This document shows positions 26,946 through 35,813 of a DNA stretch of 64,000 nt, in pieces. Where the stretch lies: NCBI RefSeq assembly GCF_003860525.1, contig NZ_CP034161.1, positions 3,038,001 through 3,102,000 on the forward strand, given 5' to 3'. Positions within the stretch are counted from its first letter, which is position 1; the number at the start of each line of letters is the position of its first letter. Both the position numbers and the translations under genes were made by a program. The stretch comes from Epilithonimonas vandammei. Lineage in GTDB: Bacteria; Bacteroidota; Bacteroidia; Flavobacteriales; Weeksellaceae. Under the pieces are notes generated by a model. That model did no database searches and was not told the origin of the DNA. It was given only the letters and a program-made list of their open reading frames with translations.

Positions 26946-28406
26946 TTACATTTTTCTGCCTTTGTATTTTGCAGGTTTGTTGTCCTGTTGTTCCTGCTGC
27001 TTTTCGTTTTTCGGTCTTTGCTGCCCGGACTTCAAAGGCTCTTGGACGTTCTTGGTCGCTTCGTTGGTTTTACCCTCCGAATTGACGGCAGTCTGCGTTT
27101 TATGGGTTTCAGCAGGTTCTACCCGTGCTTTATACTGACCGGGAAACTCAAAATTGGTCTTTCCGGTATCTTTGTCGAACGTGATATAACCCTTATACGG
27201 TTGGTCTTTTTTGTCTTTCAGTTCAACGTATATGGTTTGTCCGGCTTTGAACTTGTTGTACTGCTCATCATCCAGTTCTTTGCCCCTGAAAGTTCTTGGA
27301 GCTTCTTGCGGTTGGCTTTGCTGATTGCTTTGTTGGGTATTCTGTTGGTTCGTTTGCGCCTGCTGATTGTTGTTGCTTCTGTCAAACAGGAACTCAACAT
27401 ACCGTTTGTCCGCATTGAATTGTACAGTTGCCGAAAACTCCGTTCCTTTCGAGGAAATCATACCCTCTAAATAGAGCGGTTTGCCCTCCATCAGCGTTTG
27501 TTTTTGTTCGTCATTCAGCTTTACGCCCTTAATTTCATCGGGAATTTTTATAAACTCCGTGCGCAGTGCAACCACGTCATTGGTCAGCCTGTCAATACTT
27601 ATAATGGACGGCATCAGGTCGCCTGTTTTGGAGTTTACCAAATTGACGACACGCCCCATATTACCCGTTTCGAGCAGGTTTTTCTTGTCTTCGTCCGTAA
27701 ACTTGTGACCGAAAAATTCAAAGTGGAGGTTAGGTTCTCTTTTGATACCGTGTATTGCCACGATAACATTGCCGTCTTCCGCTTGCTGTAAAGACAGGCG
27801 GGCATCCGTGCGGAGGATAGAGCCCCCGAGGTTGATACCTATCGGTAAAAGCTCATTGGTTTTATAACCTCGTAACAAAGGGTCGAGCAGGTTCCTTTTT
27901 TCAAGATACTCTTTGCTCAATCCGAGGTTTTTCATTGTGTCCCAATCAATCTGCTCCGGCTTGTAGCGATATTCGCTTGTTTCCGTTGTTGTTTGTGCTG
28001 TTGCCATATTATTTTGATTTTCTTGTTTTTTATCCGGCTGGGGTTCTGCTTTCACTTCGTGTTCTTTCAGTACTTTTTCGCCCTGTGGAGTGGGCTTATT
28101 TAAGTGCTTTTGCAATTCCTGTGCTTTTTCAGCAGCAACAGGGGCAGGCACTTTGAAGAAAGTAAAGTTTGTAGGGTTCTTTAACTGGCTCAAAAAATTG
28201 GAAAAGAAGTTGGAAAAGAAATCGCCCCCCTTATCCACACGCATAAACTGGTTTTGGTTCTTTTTGGTGGGGTCAACGGTTTCCATTTTCCCGTTTTCGC
28301 CGATACTTTTTACCGCCTGGATTTTCATTTTCTCTTTATCCAGTACGAGTAATATGTCCGAAAACTGTTCGGGCATTTCCTGTTTATTTGTTGTTTCTTC
28401 GCTCAT
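26946..28406 (-). CDS. DUF3945-family ICE protein
   Basis: 486 residues, soluble, strongly Gln/Asn/Lys-rich with low-complexity linkers (about 105-145 and 345-375). The family cores are YKPEQIDWDTMKNLGLSKEY followed by LLRGYKTNELLPIGI (DUF4099-like) and two repeats of the DUF3945 type, GVKLNDEQKQTLMEGKPLYL and GKELDDEQYNKFKAGQTIYV. Such proteins lie next to topB in Bacteroidetes conjugative transposons; no function is known. It is 6 nt upstream of topB. Confidence 0.85.
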   Translation of the reverse strand: MSEETTNKQEMPEQFSDILLVLDKEKMKIQAVKSIGENGKMETVDPTKKNQNQFMRVDKGGDFFSNFFSNFLSQLKNPTNFTFFKVPAPVAAEKAQELQKHLNKPTPQGEKVLKEHEVKAEPQPDKKQENQNNMATAQTTTETSEYRYKPEQIDWDTMKNLGLSKEYLEKRNLLDPLLRGYKTNELLPIGINLGGSILRTDARLSLQQAEDGNVIVAIHGIKREPNLHFEFFGHKFTDEDKKNLLETGNMGRVVNLVNSKTGDLMPSIISIDRLTNDVVALRTEFIKIPDEIKGVKLNDEQKQTLMEGKPLYLEGMISSKGTEFSATVQFNADKRYVEFLFDRSNNNQQAQTNQQNTQQSNQQSQPQEAPRTFRGKELDDEQYNKFKAGQTIYVELKDKKDQPYKGYITFDKDTGKTNFEFPGQYKARVEPAETHKTQTAVNSEGKTNEATKNVQEPLKSGQQRPKNEKQQEQQDNKPAKYKGRKM

Positions 28407-28480
28407 AGTCTGAAAATTTTAAAATTTCACGCTCGAATGTAAAGGAAGCCTTCACTGATTTGCTCTATGTGGCACTCAAA

Positions 28481-28493
28481 GGCAGTGTTTGTC
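28481..28493 (-). repeat. 13-bp repeat before DUF3945 gene
   Basis: GGCAGTGTTTGTC on the plus strand, identical to 29209-29221. Both copies lie a short distance upstream of a reverse-strand gene (75 and 43 nt before their starts), so this may be a shared control site. Confidence 0.35.
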
Positions 28494-28800
28494 ACTTATT
28501 GGCATCCAGTTTGGGCAAGGGCGGGTTAAAACTTTCCCTGATGAACTGATGCACATCGGACAGTTTGTAATACAGTTTTCCGCTAATGGTATAATATGGG
28601 AGCTTGCCTATGGAGCGATACCGTTGCAGGGAACGGTTACTTATTTTCAGCATTTGCAATAAGTCCTGATTATCCAGTAATTCTTCGCCGTCTATGCTGT
28701 TGCGCTTCTTTTGTAAATCGTCTATGTGGTTGCCAAGAATGTCCAGCCTATCCATTATGCGTTCCATCCACGCCACAAATTCCATTTTGTCGATATTCAT
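28492..28800 (-). CDS. Excisionase-like helix-turn-helix protein
   Basis: 102 residues. A coiled N-terminus (MERIMDRLDILGNHIDDLQ) precedes a MerR/HTH_17-type fold: LDNQDLLQMLKISNRSLQRYRSIGKLPYYTISGKLYYKLSDVHQFI. Two such genes in tandem are typical of Bacteroidetes ICE regulation modules and resemble the excision regulators of CTnDOT-like elements. Likely controls excision or the downstream DUF3945-topB genes; this is inferred. Confidence 0.8.
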   Translation of the reverse strand: MNIDKMEFVAWMERIMDRLDILGNHIDDLQKKRNSIDGEELLDNQDLLQMLKISNRSLQRYRSIGKLPYYTISGKLYYKLSDVHQFIRESFNPPLPKLDANK

Positions 28801-28812
28801 ACGGGTACGCTT

Positions 28813-29166
28813 TTAATTATTACCTGATTTCAGTTTTCTGCCTTTCTCGATATAGCTTTTGCCTTTCGCCATAAGCTGCTCCACATATTCATCGGTGGTC
28901 TGCACGGCGTTAGCGTTAAGCATTTCCTTAATCGCACCAATCGTATAGTAATACTGCCCGTACATTTTTGAAAAGGCTATCTGCCCGTTGGTACGCATAC
29001 GCCACAATGTTTTTTCGCTGATGTGGAGATACTGGCAGACTTCGTGATTGTTGAGCCACAAACTATCGTAGCTTGTATCTTCCAGTTTGAGGATATATTC
29101 GCTAATGGCTTTCAACCGTTCATTGAGGTGCTTCCACACTTCTTCGTCAACTGTTATAATATTCAT
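28813..29166 (-). CDS. Second excisionase-like helix-turn-helix protein
   Basis: 117 residues, related to its neighbour at 28492. It has the same layout: helical N-terminus (EVWKHLNERLKAISEYILKLE), then WLNNHEVCQYLHISEKTLWRMRTNGQIAFSKMYGQYYYTIGAIKEML. The 13-bp repeat and several TGCCAA hexamers lie just upstream, so it may regulate its own operon. It is the first gene of the reverse-strand ICE block that runs to 15294. Confidence 0.8.
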   Translation of the reverse strand: MNIITVDEEVWKHLNERLKAISEYILKLEDTSYDSLWLNNHEVCQYLHISEKTLWRMRTNGQIAFSKMYGQYYYTIGAIKEMLNANAVQTTDEYVEQLMAKGKSYIEKGRKLKSGNN

Positions 29167-29208
29167 TGCACTGCTGTTTAATGTTCACAGGACAAAATTC
29201 AGAAGTGT

Positions 29209-29221
29209 GGCAGTGTTTGTC
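29209..29221 (-). repeat. 13-bp repeat before the HTH gene
   Basis: Second copy of GGCAGTGTTTGTC (see 28481-28493). On the reverse strand a possible -33 TTGG and -7-like GAATTTTG flank it, so it would lie within the promoter spacer of the HTH operon. Confidence 0.35.
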
Positions 29222-29352
29222 TGCCAATGCTTACCCATTGGTTTGGCACTTTTTTGAAAATTTTTACAATGAGAAAAACCCTTGTTTAATAAGGGTTTTA
29301 GCGTGTTTCAGTTATTTTGTTGTAGCTTTTTGCCAACTTTTGCCAATTGGCA
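29222..29352. repeat. Cluster of TGCCAA hexamers
   Basis: TGCCAA or its complement occurs five times: 29222, 29243 (reverse), 29331, 29341 and 29347 (reverse). The last two form the perfect palindrome TGCCAATTGGCA (29341-29352), 14 nt before the IS end. They could be binding sites for an HTH regulator or recombination-directionality factor. Confidence 0.4.
29275..29299. terminator. Hairpin AAAACCCTT/AAGGGTTTT
   Basis: A 9-bp stem with a 7-nt loop. It probably terminated the RteC-like gene transcript on the reverse strand before the IS1182 element inserted between them. Confidence 0.5.
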
Positions 29353-29367
29353 GATATGGACAAAAAA

Positions 29368-29398
29368 GAATCCGTCTCACAACTGAGGCGGATTTTTT
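29368..29398 (+). repeat. Left inverted repeat of the IS
   Basis: Starts GAATCCGTCTCACAAC; the arm AATCCG pairs with the inner CGGATT at 29388-29393, giving a foldback terminus. Confidence 0.8.
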
Positions 29399-29453
29399 TT
29401 GGTTATTATTGAGGGTTTTTGTATATTTATATCTGATAATCAGACAGTTGTTT

Positions 29454-30998
29454 ATGAATTTTAAGCATTACAATCAAAATCAGTTGGTTTTGTTTCCTTA
29501 TAGTTTTGAGGATTTGATTCCCGAAAATCATCCTGTTCGGATCGTTAATGATATTTTGGAGAAGGTAAACATTGACCCGCTCCTGAAAGCTTACAGCAAA
29601 GAAGGAAATCCCAGTTATCATCCCGTGATGATGCTCAAGGTGATGGTTTTTGCGTATATGAACAATATTTATTCATCGCGGAAAATCGAAAAAGCGCTTC
29701 GTGAAAACATCAACTTCATGTGGCTCTCCAACATGAGCATCGTGGATCACAATACCGTGAACCGTTTTCGTACCCATAAACTTGAAGCCGCCTTCAAAAA
29801 TATTTTCTCACAGGTGGTTTTGCTTTTGGCAGAAGAAGGTTTGGTGAGCCTGAAACAGGTGTTTGTAGACGGAACCAAAATTGAAGCACAGGCGGGTCGC
29901 TACACTTTTGTCTGGGCAAATGCCATCAAAACCAACAAAGAAAAAATGCTTCGTCAGCTGGAAGAGCTCTGGAAATACGCTCAAAGTGTGGCAAAGGAAG
30001 AAGATAAAGACCCTGAACCGCCGGAGTTCAAAGAGATCAGCAAAGAAAAAATCCGGCAAACGGCAGAAAATATCAATGCCAAATTAAAAGGCAGCGGGGG
30101 TAAAACCGATTCCGACAAAAAAGCCAAAGCCAAACTGAATTACATTAAAAAAAATTTTGAAAAAAACCTCGATAAATACGAAGCTCAGGAAGCTATTTTA
30201 GCAGAGCGGAATTCCTACAGCAAGACCGATGAAGATGCTACTTTCATGAGAATGAAGGACGATCACATGATGAATGGACAGCTCAAACCGGCTTATAATG
30301 CACAGATTTCCACAGAGAATCAAATCATCGTCAATTATACCATCCATCAGCAAACCAATGATATCAATACTTTGGAGCGTCATTTGGAAAATTTTGAGAA
30401 ATTGTTTGGTAAAAAAAGAATGGAAGAGTTGGAAGAACTCACTGCTGATGCGGGGTACGGAAGCGAGCAGAACTACGAATTATTGGAACAGAACAATATT
30501 ACACCATTTGTAAAATACAATACTTTCGACAAAGAGCAGAATGCCCGTTATCAGGCGAAACACAAGATTTTCAGCAAAGAAAATCTGCATTACAACGGGG
30601 AAGACGATTTTTACGTTTGTCCGATGGGACAAAAGATGGAAAAAACGCACGAAAGCACGCGCAAAACCAAGACCGGTTATCCTCAAAAGCTCTCCCATTA
30701 TCAGGCTAAAAACTGCGATGGATGCCCAATTAGAGGCGTTTGCCACAGTTCCAAAGAAAACCGAAGCATCGAACGGAACCATCATTTGGAAGATTACAAA
30801 GAGAAAATACGAAAACTTTTAAACAGTGAAAAAGGCATTAAAAAAAGAAAACAACGCTCGGTTGAAGTAGAACCTGTGTTTGCACATCTCAAACATTGCA
30901 ATAATTTTAAGCGGTTTACCCTCAAAGGTCTGAAAAAAGTAGAATTGGAGTTCGGTTTACACGCTTTAGCACACAATCTAAGAAAGAAAGTTGCCTAA
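29454..30998 (+). CDS. IS1182-family transposase
   Basis: DDE transposase of 514 residues; ATG at 29454 is chosen because the frame upstream only crosses the IS end and flanking DNA. N-terminal HTH part: LIPENHPVRIVNDILEKV, MMLKVMVFAYMNNIYSSRKI. Catalytic region: FVDGTKIEA (first Asp), LTADAGYGSEQNY (second Asp), VEVEPVFAHLK (Glu). A Cys cluster CDGCPIRGVC follows the second Asp, as usual in this family. It is full length with no breaks, so the element may be active. Confidence 0.95.
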   Translation: MNFKHYNQNQLVLFPYSFEDLIPENHPVRIVNDILEKVNIDPLLKAYSKEGNPSYHPVMMLKVMVFAYMNNIYSSRKIEKALRENINFMWLSNMSIVDHNTVNRFRTHKLEAAFKNIFSQVVLLLAEEGLVSLKQVFVDGTKIEAQAGRYTFVWANAIKTNKEKMLRQLEELWKYAQSVAKEEDKDPEPPEFKEISKEKIRQTAENINAKLKGSGGKTDSDKKAKAKLNYIKKNFEKNLDKYEAQEAILAERNSYSKTDEDATFMRMKDDHMMNGQLKPAYNAQISTENQIIVNYTIHQQTNDINTLERHLENFEKLFGKKRMEELEELTADAGYGSEQNYELLEQNNITPFVKYNTFDKEQNARYQAKHKIFSKENLHYNGEDDFYVCPMGQKMEKTHESTRKTKTGYPQKLSHYQAKNCDGCPIRGVCHSSKENRSIERNHHLEDYKEKIRKLLNSEKGIKKRKQRSVEVEPVFAHLKHCNNFKRFTLKGLKKVELEFGLHALAHNLRKKVA

Positions 30999-31050
30999 AG
31001 AGGACAACTTTTTCTATTTTCCAAAATAATATACATTTTACCGAAATAAA

Positions 31051-31084
31051 AAATCCGCCTCAAATTTTGTTGTGAGACGGATTC
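31051..31084 (+). repeat. Right inverted repeat of the IS
   Basis: Ends GTTGTGAGACGGATTC. The inner AATCCGCCTCA pairs with TGAGACGGATT, giving a foldback like that at the left end but with a loop 6 nt longer. Confidence 0.8.
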
Positions 31085-31107
31085 TTGAAACACTTTTGCT
31101 GTTACGG

Positions 31108-31953
31108 CTAAAGGTCTTTATCCATATACTCTTCGAGGGAAATTTTGAGTTGGTCTAAAAACGCCGTCCGGGAGCCTGCCCTTGTTTTCATTCGGTGGAA
31201 AGAATGGTGTATATCGTTCAAGGGCGTTCGGAATAAGATTTGAAAAATCAGAGCTAATTTTCTGATGCCTATTTTACCGTATGCAATAGAATTGGAAGCA
31301 TACAGGGCGTAAATCAATTCTATCAGTGCATTTTGTGAATTAGTCCACGAAATGTCTTTGCTTGCATCCCCGTTCATTAAAATGGTATCGGGATTTTTTT
31401 CAGGATTGATTTTGGTAAGCAAAAAAGTATAGAGTAATTCATTGGCTATAATGTGGGCAACTTTGTTATCGTAGTAGGTTGAAAAGCTAAGGTCAATTTC
31501 AAATACGGCACTCTTTAAACCATCGTGGTAATTGACTTTTCCGAGCCTGAAATAACTGTGGTCACGGTCTGTTCTGCCTGCACGGTAGTACCTGTAAAAA
31601 TCTTCATTGGATATGCTTTCCTTATATTCGGATTTCAGGATTTTCAGTTGGTTTTCAAAATAGCTTTGATGTATTCTCCCGGTACTTACAGGACAGGTGG
31701 TTTCAATACGGAATACTTTATTGTAATAAATTAGTTTTCCTAAAATCTGCGGTTTAATGTTCTTGAAAAAATTGATTTCCTGCTGTTCATCCTTAAATCC
31801 GGTTTGTAAGACTTTCATCTTTATGGTAAATAGCATTTCCTTCAGGAATAAGGTCATTTGGTAAGCCTCATCAGCAGTTTGCATAATTTGAGAAGAAAGA
31901 TTATCTTCCTGATGCTGAATTTGCGATAATATTTTACTCAACACGATTTCCAT
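31108..31953 (-). CDS. RteC-like regulator, third and divergent copy
   Basis: 281 residues. It shares the RteC framework with the two others: INFFKNIKPQILGKLIYYNKVFRIE, YRYYRAGRTDRDHSYFRLGK, FSTYYDNKVAHIIANELLY and SQNALIELIYALYASNSIAYGK. Identity to the others is low, so it is a separate subfamily rather than a recent duplicate. It is the outermost recognisable ICE gene on this side. Its probable terminator lies beyond the IS at 29275. DNA binding is a family inference. Confidence 0.85.
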   Translation of the reverse strand: MEIVLSKILSQIQHQEDNLSSQIMQTADEAYQMTLFLKEMLFTIKMKVLQTGFKDEQQEINFFKNIKPQILGKLIYYNKVFRIETTCPVSTGRIHQSYFENQLKILKSEYKESISNEDFYRYYRAGRTDRDHSYFRLGKVNYHDGLKSAVFEIDLSFSTYYDNKVAHIIANELLYTFLLTKINPEKNPDTILMNGDASKDISWTNSQNALIELIYALYASNSIAYGKIGIRKLALIFQILFRTPLNDIHHSFHRMKTRAGSRTAFLDQLKISLEEYMDKDL

Positions 31954-32112
31954 AGCTTAGTCTGTTAAAAGTTATCACTACTTGTTTCGGAACCACATTT
32001 TAATTGATATACCAAAACTTGGAAATAATATGTAAACCATTATCACATTGTGTCCCCATATTGGGAAAGATTTATTTCCAATTACGCTTTTTGATGTATA
32101 TTGGAAAAGCAG

Positions 32113-32150
32113 AAAAAGGGTTAAGTACACTACGACTTAACCCTTTTTTT
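32113..32150 (+). terminator. Strong terminator near the ICE/chromosome junction
   Basis: AAAAAGGGTTAAGT (32113-32126) pairs with 32135-32148 across an 8-nt loop, followed by a T-run. No forward-strand gene lies immediately upstream. Confidence 0.7.
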
Positions 32151-32185
32151 ATTAAATTTGCAATAATGATTTACAAGGTAATCAG

Positions 32186-32305
32186 ATGAAAGCGAGTGCA
32201 GTAAGCACCATTACTAAATCGTTACCGATAGCACTTTCGGTTCTTGTAAACTACTCTTTATTAGCCACTTTGGGCTATATTAATCTTTTTTCCAAAAAAA
32301 ATTAA
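32186..32305 (+). CDS. Possible 39-residue hydrophobic peptide
   Basis: ATG at 32186, stop at 32303-32305. The peptide has a short polar start, a hydrophobic stretch LPIALSVLVNYSLLATLGYI and a basic end (FSKKN). A -7-like TAAATTTG lies at 32152-32159, about 27 nt before the start. It may be a true small membrane peptide or the cut remnant of a chromosomal gene at the integration site. No family recognised. Confidence 0.3.
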   Translation: MKASAVSTITKSLPIALSVLVNYSLLATLGYINLFSKKN

Positions 32306-32345
32306 TAAAATTAATAAATCAGGGGAAATTTAAAAAAATTCTAAA

Positions 32346-33146
32346 TTAATTTTTAAAATCATCTCTCACTTGCATAATATGAGAATTTTGTAATCTTCGC
32401 AAATAAATCGGAAGATATTTTTCTATGTAGATTTTAGCAGCTTCAAAATTATTTGCGTCCAAGAATGTTGTAATATTATCCGAACTGTAGACAAACTGTA
32501 AAAAATTAGGAATTAGCTCTGTAGGTATTTTCAGACGTATAAAATAATCATCTCCAAAATAATCCTGAAGCGCTTGGATACTTCTGCTCATCTTCTCATA
32601 TTGCTGGTACCTTTCCTTCTTTTTCTTTTCCCCAGAAATAAGATCAAAAATACTGTCTATACTGAAACTTAAGCCCTGATTGAAAGACATAACAGGAAGC
32701 TCCGGTGAAGAACCGTCACCTTTGGGTTCTGGAAGGCCAATCATCTTTCTTAGTTCGAAGGCTTTTTCTGAGGATTTCAGCATAGAAACATCTTTTCTTA
32801 AGTTTCCAGTGGGGCGAAAAGAACTGATAATAACTTCCTGAATCTCGTAATATGCTATCTGGAGTTCTATAAAATTTTTAGTCAAATTGAGCATTTGAGA
32901 TGTCACAGTAATATCTTTTCTTTCTGTAGCGATAGATGTAAATCTAATTACATCTCCTTCTTTTGCCGCAATTCTGAACTCTCCGTTATAATTAGCCAAA
33001 ACACTTTTATGTTCATTAATATTAGTAACATAAACCTGATTAAGATACAGACTGGACTTATCGCGGATGTATATCTCCCCATTTAGAACTTGCGCTTGTA
33101 ATGTAGCGAGACATAAAAGCAAAACAATTGTAAAAATCTTCTTCAT
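32346..33146 (-). CDS. Exported carboxypeptidase-regulatory-like domain protein
   Basis: 266 residues. Signal peptide at 1-19 (MKKIFTIVLLLCLATLQAQ). Residues about 20-100 form the transthyretin-like fold seen in CarbopepD_reg_2 proteins: NGEIYIRDKSSLYLNQVYV, then YNGEFRIAAKEGDVIRFTSIA. The remaining helical part (about 120-266) has no known name. Many Flavobacteriia encode such envelope proteins of unknown role. It has AT-rich flanks and no operon partner. Confidence 0.8.
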   Translation of the reverse strand: MKKIFTIVLLLCLATLQAQVLNGEIYIRDKSSLYLNQVYVTNINEHKSVLANYNGEFRIAAKEGDVIRFTSIATERKDITVTSQMLNLTKNFIELQIAYYEIQEVIISSFRPTGNLRKDVSMLKSSEKAFELRKMIGLPEPKGDGSSPELPVMSFNQGLSFSIDSIFDLISGEKKKKERYQQYEKMSRSIQALQDYFGDDYFIRLKIPTELIPNFLQFVYSSDNITTFLDANNFEAAKIYIEKYLPIYLRRLQNSHIMQVRDDFKN

Positions 33147-33303
33147 AATATAGCGGCAAATTTAGACAGAATCACATATACTACCTCTATAAATAAAAAT
33201 CCGGCAAGGTTAAAATTTTATTAAACTTTGCCACAAAATTGTTAAGCAATCAGAATTATTTTCTTTTTTGTGACATTATTGTTAAATGAGTTTATTTAAG
33301 TTT

Positions 33304-35709
33304 TTAATTTCGGTTTTTCAAAAGGATCCAGCCTGACTTCTGCGTTCTCTGTGAAGTTGAAGACTCATTCCATTGCAAAAGATACCAGTACGAAGAAGTA
33401 GGAAGTTCCCTACCCGCAGATTTTCCATTCCAGATGTAGCGATTTTCCGGTGACCCTCTAAAAACGACCTTTCCATTTCTATCATAGACCTCAAATCTGG
33501 GATCAATTTTTGTCAAAAGATCTGAATAATCAATAAAATCATTAATACCATCATCATTGGGTGTGATCACATTTTTAATACCGATTATAGAAAATTTCTG
33601 AACAACAGATCCGCAGGCATCTTTAACTTCTATGATATGATCACCTTTTGAAACGGTAAAAACATTGCCTGATTGGTATGGAGATCCATCTAAACTGTAA
33701 AAATATGGCGGAATCCCATTGGCTGTAAGAATAGTAACTTTATTCCCTTCTATCAAAACATTATTGATAACTAAATCTTGTGGTTCTGATATTTTGACCG
33801 GTTGCTTATAAACACATCCATTAAAACCAAGTTCTACAATGTAATTTCCAGCTGGCAGATTTTTGCCATAGCGGTTGTTACTAATCGATGTTTGCAAAGG
33901 ATCCGACTCCTTATACCATTTGTAGGAACTGAATCCCAAATTCAAAGCGGGATCAAAACCATCACCTGCATCCAGATCAATTGTAGTCCCTTTGCAAATA
34001 ATCGTGTCTTTTAAAATCGATGATTTTTTAGGCTGTTTGAACCTTAACTTAAATGAAGAATAATTATCACAATAGTTTCCCGGCTTTTTTATCCGGATGT
34101 AAAATGTTTTTTCAGCTTGTGTCGGACTTAGTGTTTGTGATTTGCTGATTGACGGGTTATCTGCTTTGAGATCTGATATTTTATCATAAAATTTGACATC
34201 GGTCGGATTGAGCGTTTCTGTCGTCATTAAACCAATATAATCATCCAGAATCACCGTTTTACTTCCTTTGAATTCATTGTCGCAAACATCAAAAACCGGA
34301 ATTGTGGCTGGCTGCTGCAGATAATTCATCTGAAGTTGAGAACCGTGGTAGAATTGTAAAGTGTAAGTGTCCGGAGTACAACTAAATGCACCAACCTTCA
34401 CTGTAATATCCTGAGGATTCTGTGTAAACTCAAAATCATTATCCGGGTTAATTTTAGTTCCGGATTGAGTATAATACTCTACTGTGAAATCTCCATTAAA
34501 ATTAGTGACAATCTGACCCGTAAAATTCGATAACTTCTCAACATATTTTCCATCAAAATCGTCATCACAGATCATTATCGGAGAATTATTAATGACGGCA
34601 ACCGGAGCATTTTCTACCTTTACATTACCGGCCAGTGTACATCCTGTGCTCAGCACCACTTCCAATCGGTAATCTCCAGGAACATTGGTAGTGTAAGAAG
34701 TTTGATTGAGTGGCAAACCTAGACTAACATTATCCTTGTACCAATAATATTTTGCGCCGGAATCATTAATATCAGTTGCTGGATTTTTAGGTTGTATTGT
34801 AACATTAGAACCATTACAGATAATAGCGGAATCATCTGTTTCAATAGCAGGAATCATGTCAATATTACCCGTAAAACTTCCGGCTTCCAGAAATACTGCA
34901 GAATCATATTGTGAGTTTGCGTTTTTGCCTTCGTCTGCTATTACCAGTTTGATGTGATAATCTTCTCCGGGATCAATCTCTGCCACTGCAGTTAGAATCT
35001 TGGTCTGGCCATTAAAATTTGTTGCACTGTCATTGCTTCCATTTTGTTGACTGTAAAAACCTATAAATCCGTCAAAATACTTAGGATTATCTCTATCATT
35101 AATTGTGGTGACAGAAACCGGATCACCAGTTCCAGGAACAACAGCAATATTTTGGTAAGGATCCGTGCTACCTTTTTTCTTTATTAAAAATGCAAAAGCA
35201 TCGCTGTATTTATAGTTTCCGGGATAATATTCCTCAGATAAAAACATATATCTGAAGCTGATTTTTTTGTTTAGGGTAGATTTAAAATCAAATTCTAAAA
35301 AAGTCGCATTGGAAAGTTCCGACATTGGAAGCCCGGTTGCATCTGCAAGATCCAGATCCCCAGTCCAGCCCGAGGCGGTAGCACTCTGAACAGGCTTCGT
35401 CTTCGGTCCTGGCGCTGCTAATATATTACCTGTTGACAATATAATCCCTTCATTCATCCCGAGATTGCTTGTTCCTTTGTTGAAATAGCCATAGCTTGAG
35501 TTTCCCGCCCCAAGATTCCCACCTGACACAGTTACATTGGAAATAGATACGCAACTCAGATTTTGAGAGCCTATAAATTTATCCGCAACCAGTTGCTGAG
35601 GTGTATAGCTTGTAGCATCTACGTTGATAAATTGGCCGTTCACTCTCCCAAAAAATAAAAGCAGAAGAACGGTGATAAAATTCTTATGTGAAGACAAAGA
35701 ATATCTCAT
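33304..35709 (-). CDS. Choice-of-anchor L protein with T9SS type B sorting domain
   Basis: 801 residues, secreted. Signal peptide to about residue 25. Residues about 45-275 are a choice-of-anchor L domain (NLGMNEGIILSTGNI, FDFKSTLNKKISFRYMFLSE, DAFAFLIKKKGS, AVVPGTGDPVSVTTIN). Ig-like or PKD-like segments follow. The last ~90 residues, NVITPNDDGINDF to the end, are a gliding-motility-type C-terminal domain that directs export by the type IX system. Likely an adhesin-like surface protein; ligand unknown. Confidence 0.9.
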   Translation of the reverse strand: MRYSLSSHKNFITVLLLLFFGRVNGQFINVDATSYTPQQLVADKFIGSQNLSCVSISNVTVSGGNLGAGNSSYGYFNKGTSNLGMNEGIILSTGNILAAPGPKTKPVQSATASGWTGDLDLADATGLPMSELSNATFLEFDFKSTLNKKISFRYMFLSEEYYPGNYKYSDAFAFLIKKKGSTDPYQNIAVVPGTGDPVSVTTINDRDNPKYFDGFIGFYSQQNGSNDSATNFNGQTKILTAVAEIDPGEDYHIKLVIADEGKNANSQYDSAVFLEAGSFTGNIDMIPAIETDDSAIICNGSNVTIQPKNPATDINDSGAKYYWYKDNVSLGLPLNQTSYTTNVPGDYRLEVVLSTGCTLAGNVKVENAPVAVINNSPIMICDDDFDGKYVEKLSNFTGQIVTNFNGDFTVEYYTQSGTKINPDNDFEFTQNPQDITVKVGAFSCTPDTYTLQFYHGSQLQMNYLQQPATIPVFDVCDNEFKGSKTVILDDYIGLMTTETLNPTDVKFYDKISDLKADNPSISKSQTLSPTQAEKTFYIRIKKPGNYCDNYSSFKLRFKQPKKSSILKDTIICKGTTIDLDAGDGFDPALNLGFSSYKWYKESDPLQTSISNNRYGKNLPAGNYIVELGFNGCVYKQPVKISEPQDLVINNVLIEGNKVTILTANGIPPYFYSLDGSPYQSGNVFTVSKGDHIIEVKDACGSVVQKFSIIGIKNVITPNDDGINDFIDYSDLLTKIDPRFEVYDRNGKVVFRGSPENRYIWNGKSAGRELPTSSYWYLLQWNESSTSQRTQKSGWILLKNRN

Positions 35710-35758
35710 TTAACATAATAATAAGGATTGCAAATTTACTCCGAAATTTTATAACAAA

Positions 35759-35787
35759 AAATCCTGCTAAAAATTTTAGCAGGATTT
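35759..35787 (-). terminator. Terminator of tsf
   Basis: A perfect 14-bp stem, AAATCCTGCTAAAA and its complement, with a T-run on the reverse strand. Confidence 0.85.
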
Positions 35788-35813
35788 AGTTATATTTTAA
35801 AGTAGTGTTTTGA

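Larger units (their letters stand above)
29366..31086 (+). mobile_element. IS1182-family insertion sequence
   Basis: About 1.72 kb with one transposase gene. The ends are inverted: GAATCCGTCTCACAAC at 29368-29383 and its exact complement at 31069-31084, extended by AA/TT to 29366 and 31086. An inner GAGGCGGATTTTTT also pairs between the ends. Each end folds on itself as well (AATCCG with CGGATT). No clear target duplication is seen. It sits in ICE DNA between the RteC-like gene and the HTH genes. Confidence 0.85.
31954..32345. other. ICE right-end region without integrase
   Basis: This 392-bp stretch separates the RteC-like gene from chromosomal genes. It holds a terminator (32113-32150), a -7-like TTAAATTTGC (32151-32160) that differs by one base from the GTANNTTTGC core of CTnDOT-type attachment sites, and one short reading frame. 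No integrase and no tRNA are present. The exact junction cannot be set without the left end. Confidence 0.4.

Noticed and set aside
29166..29453. N-terminal extension of the IS transposase
   Set aside because: It crosses the IS left end and flanking ICE DNA.
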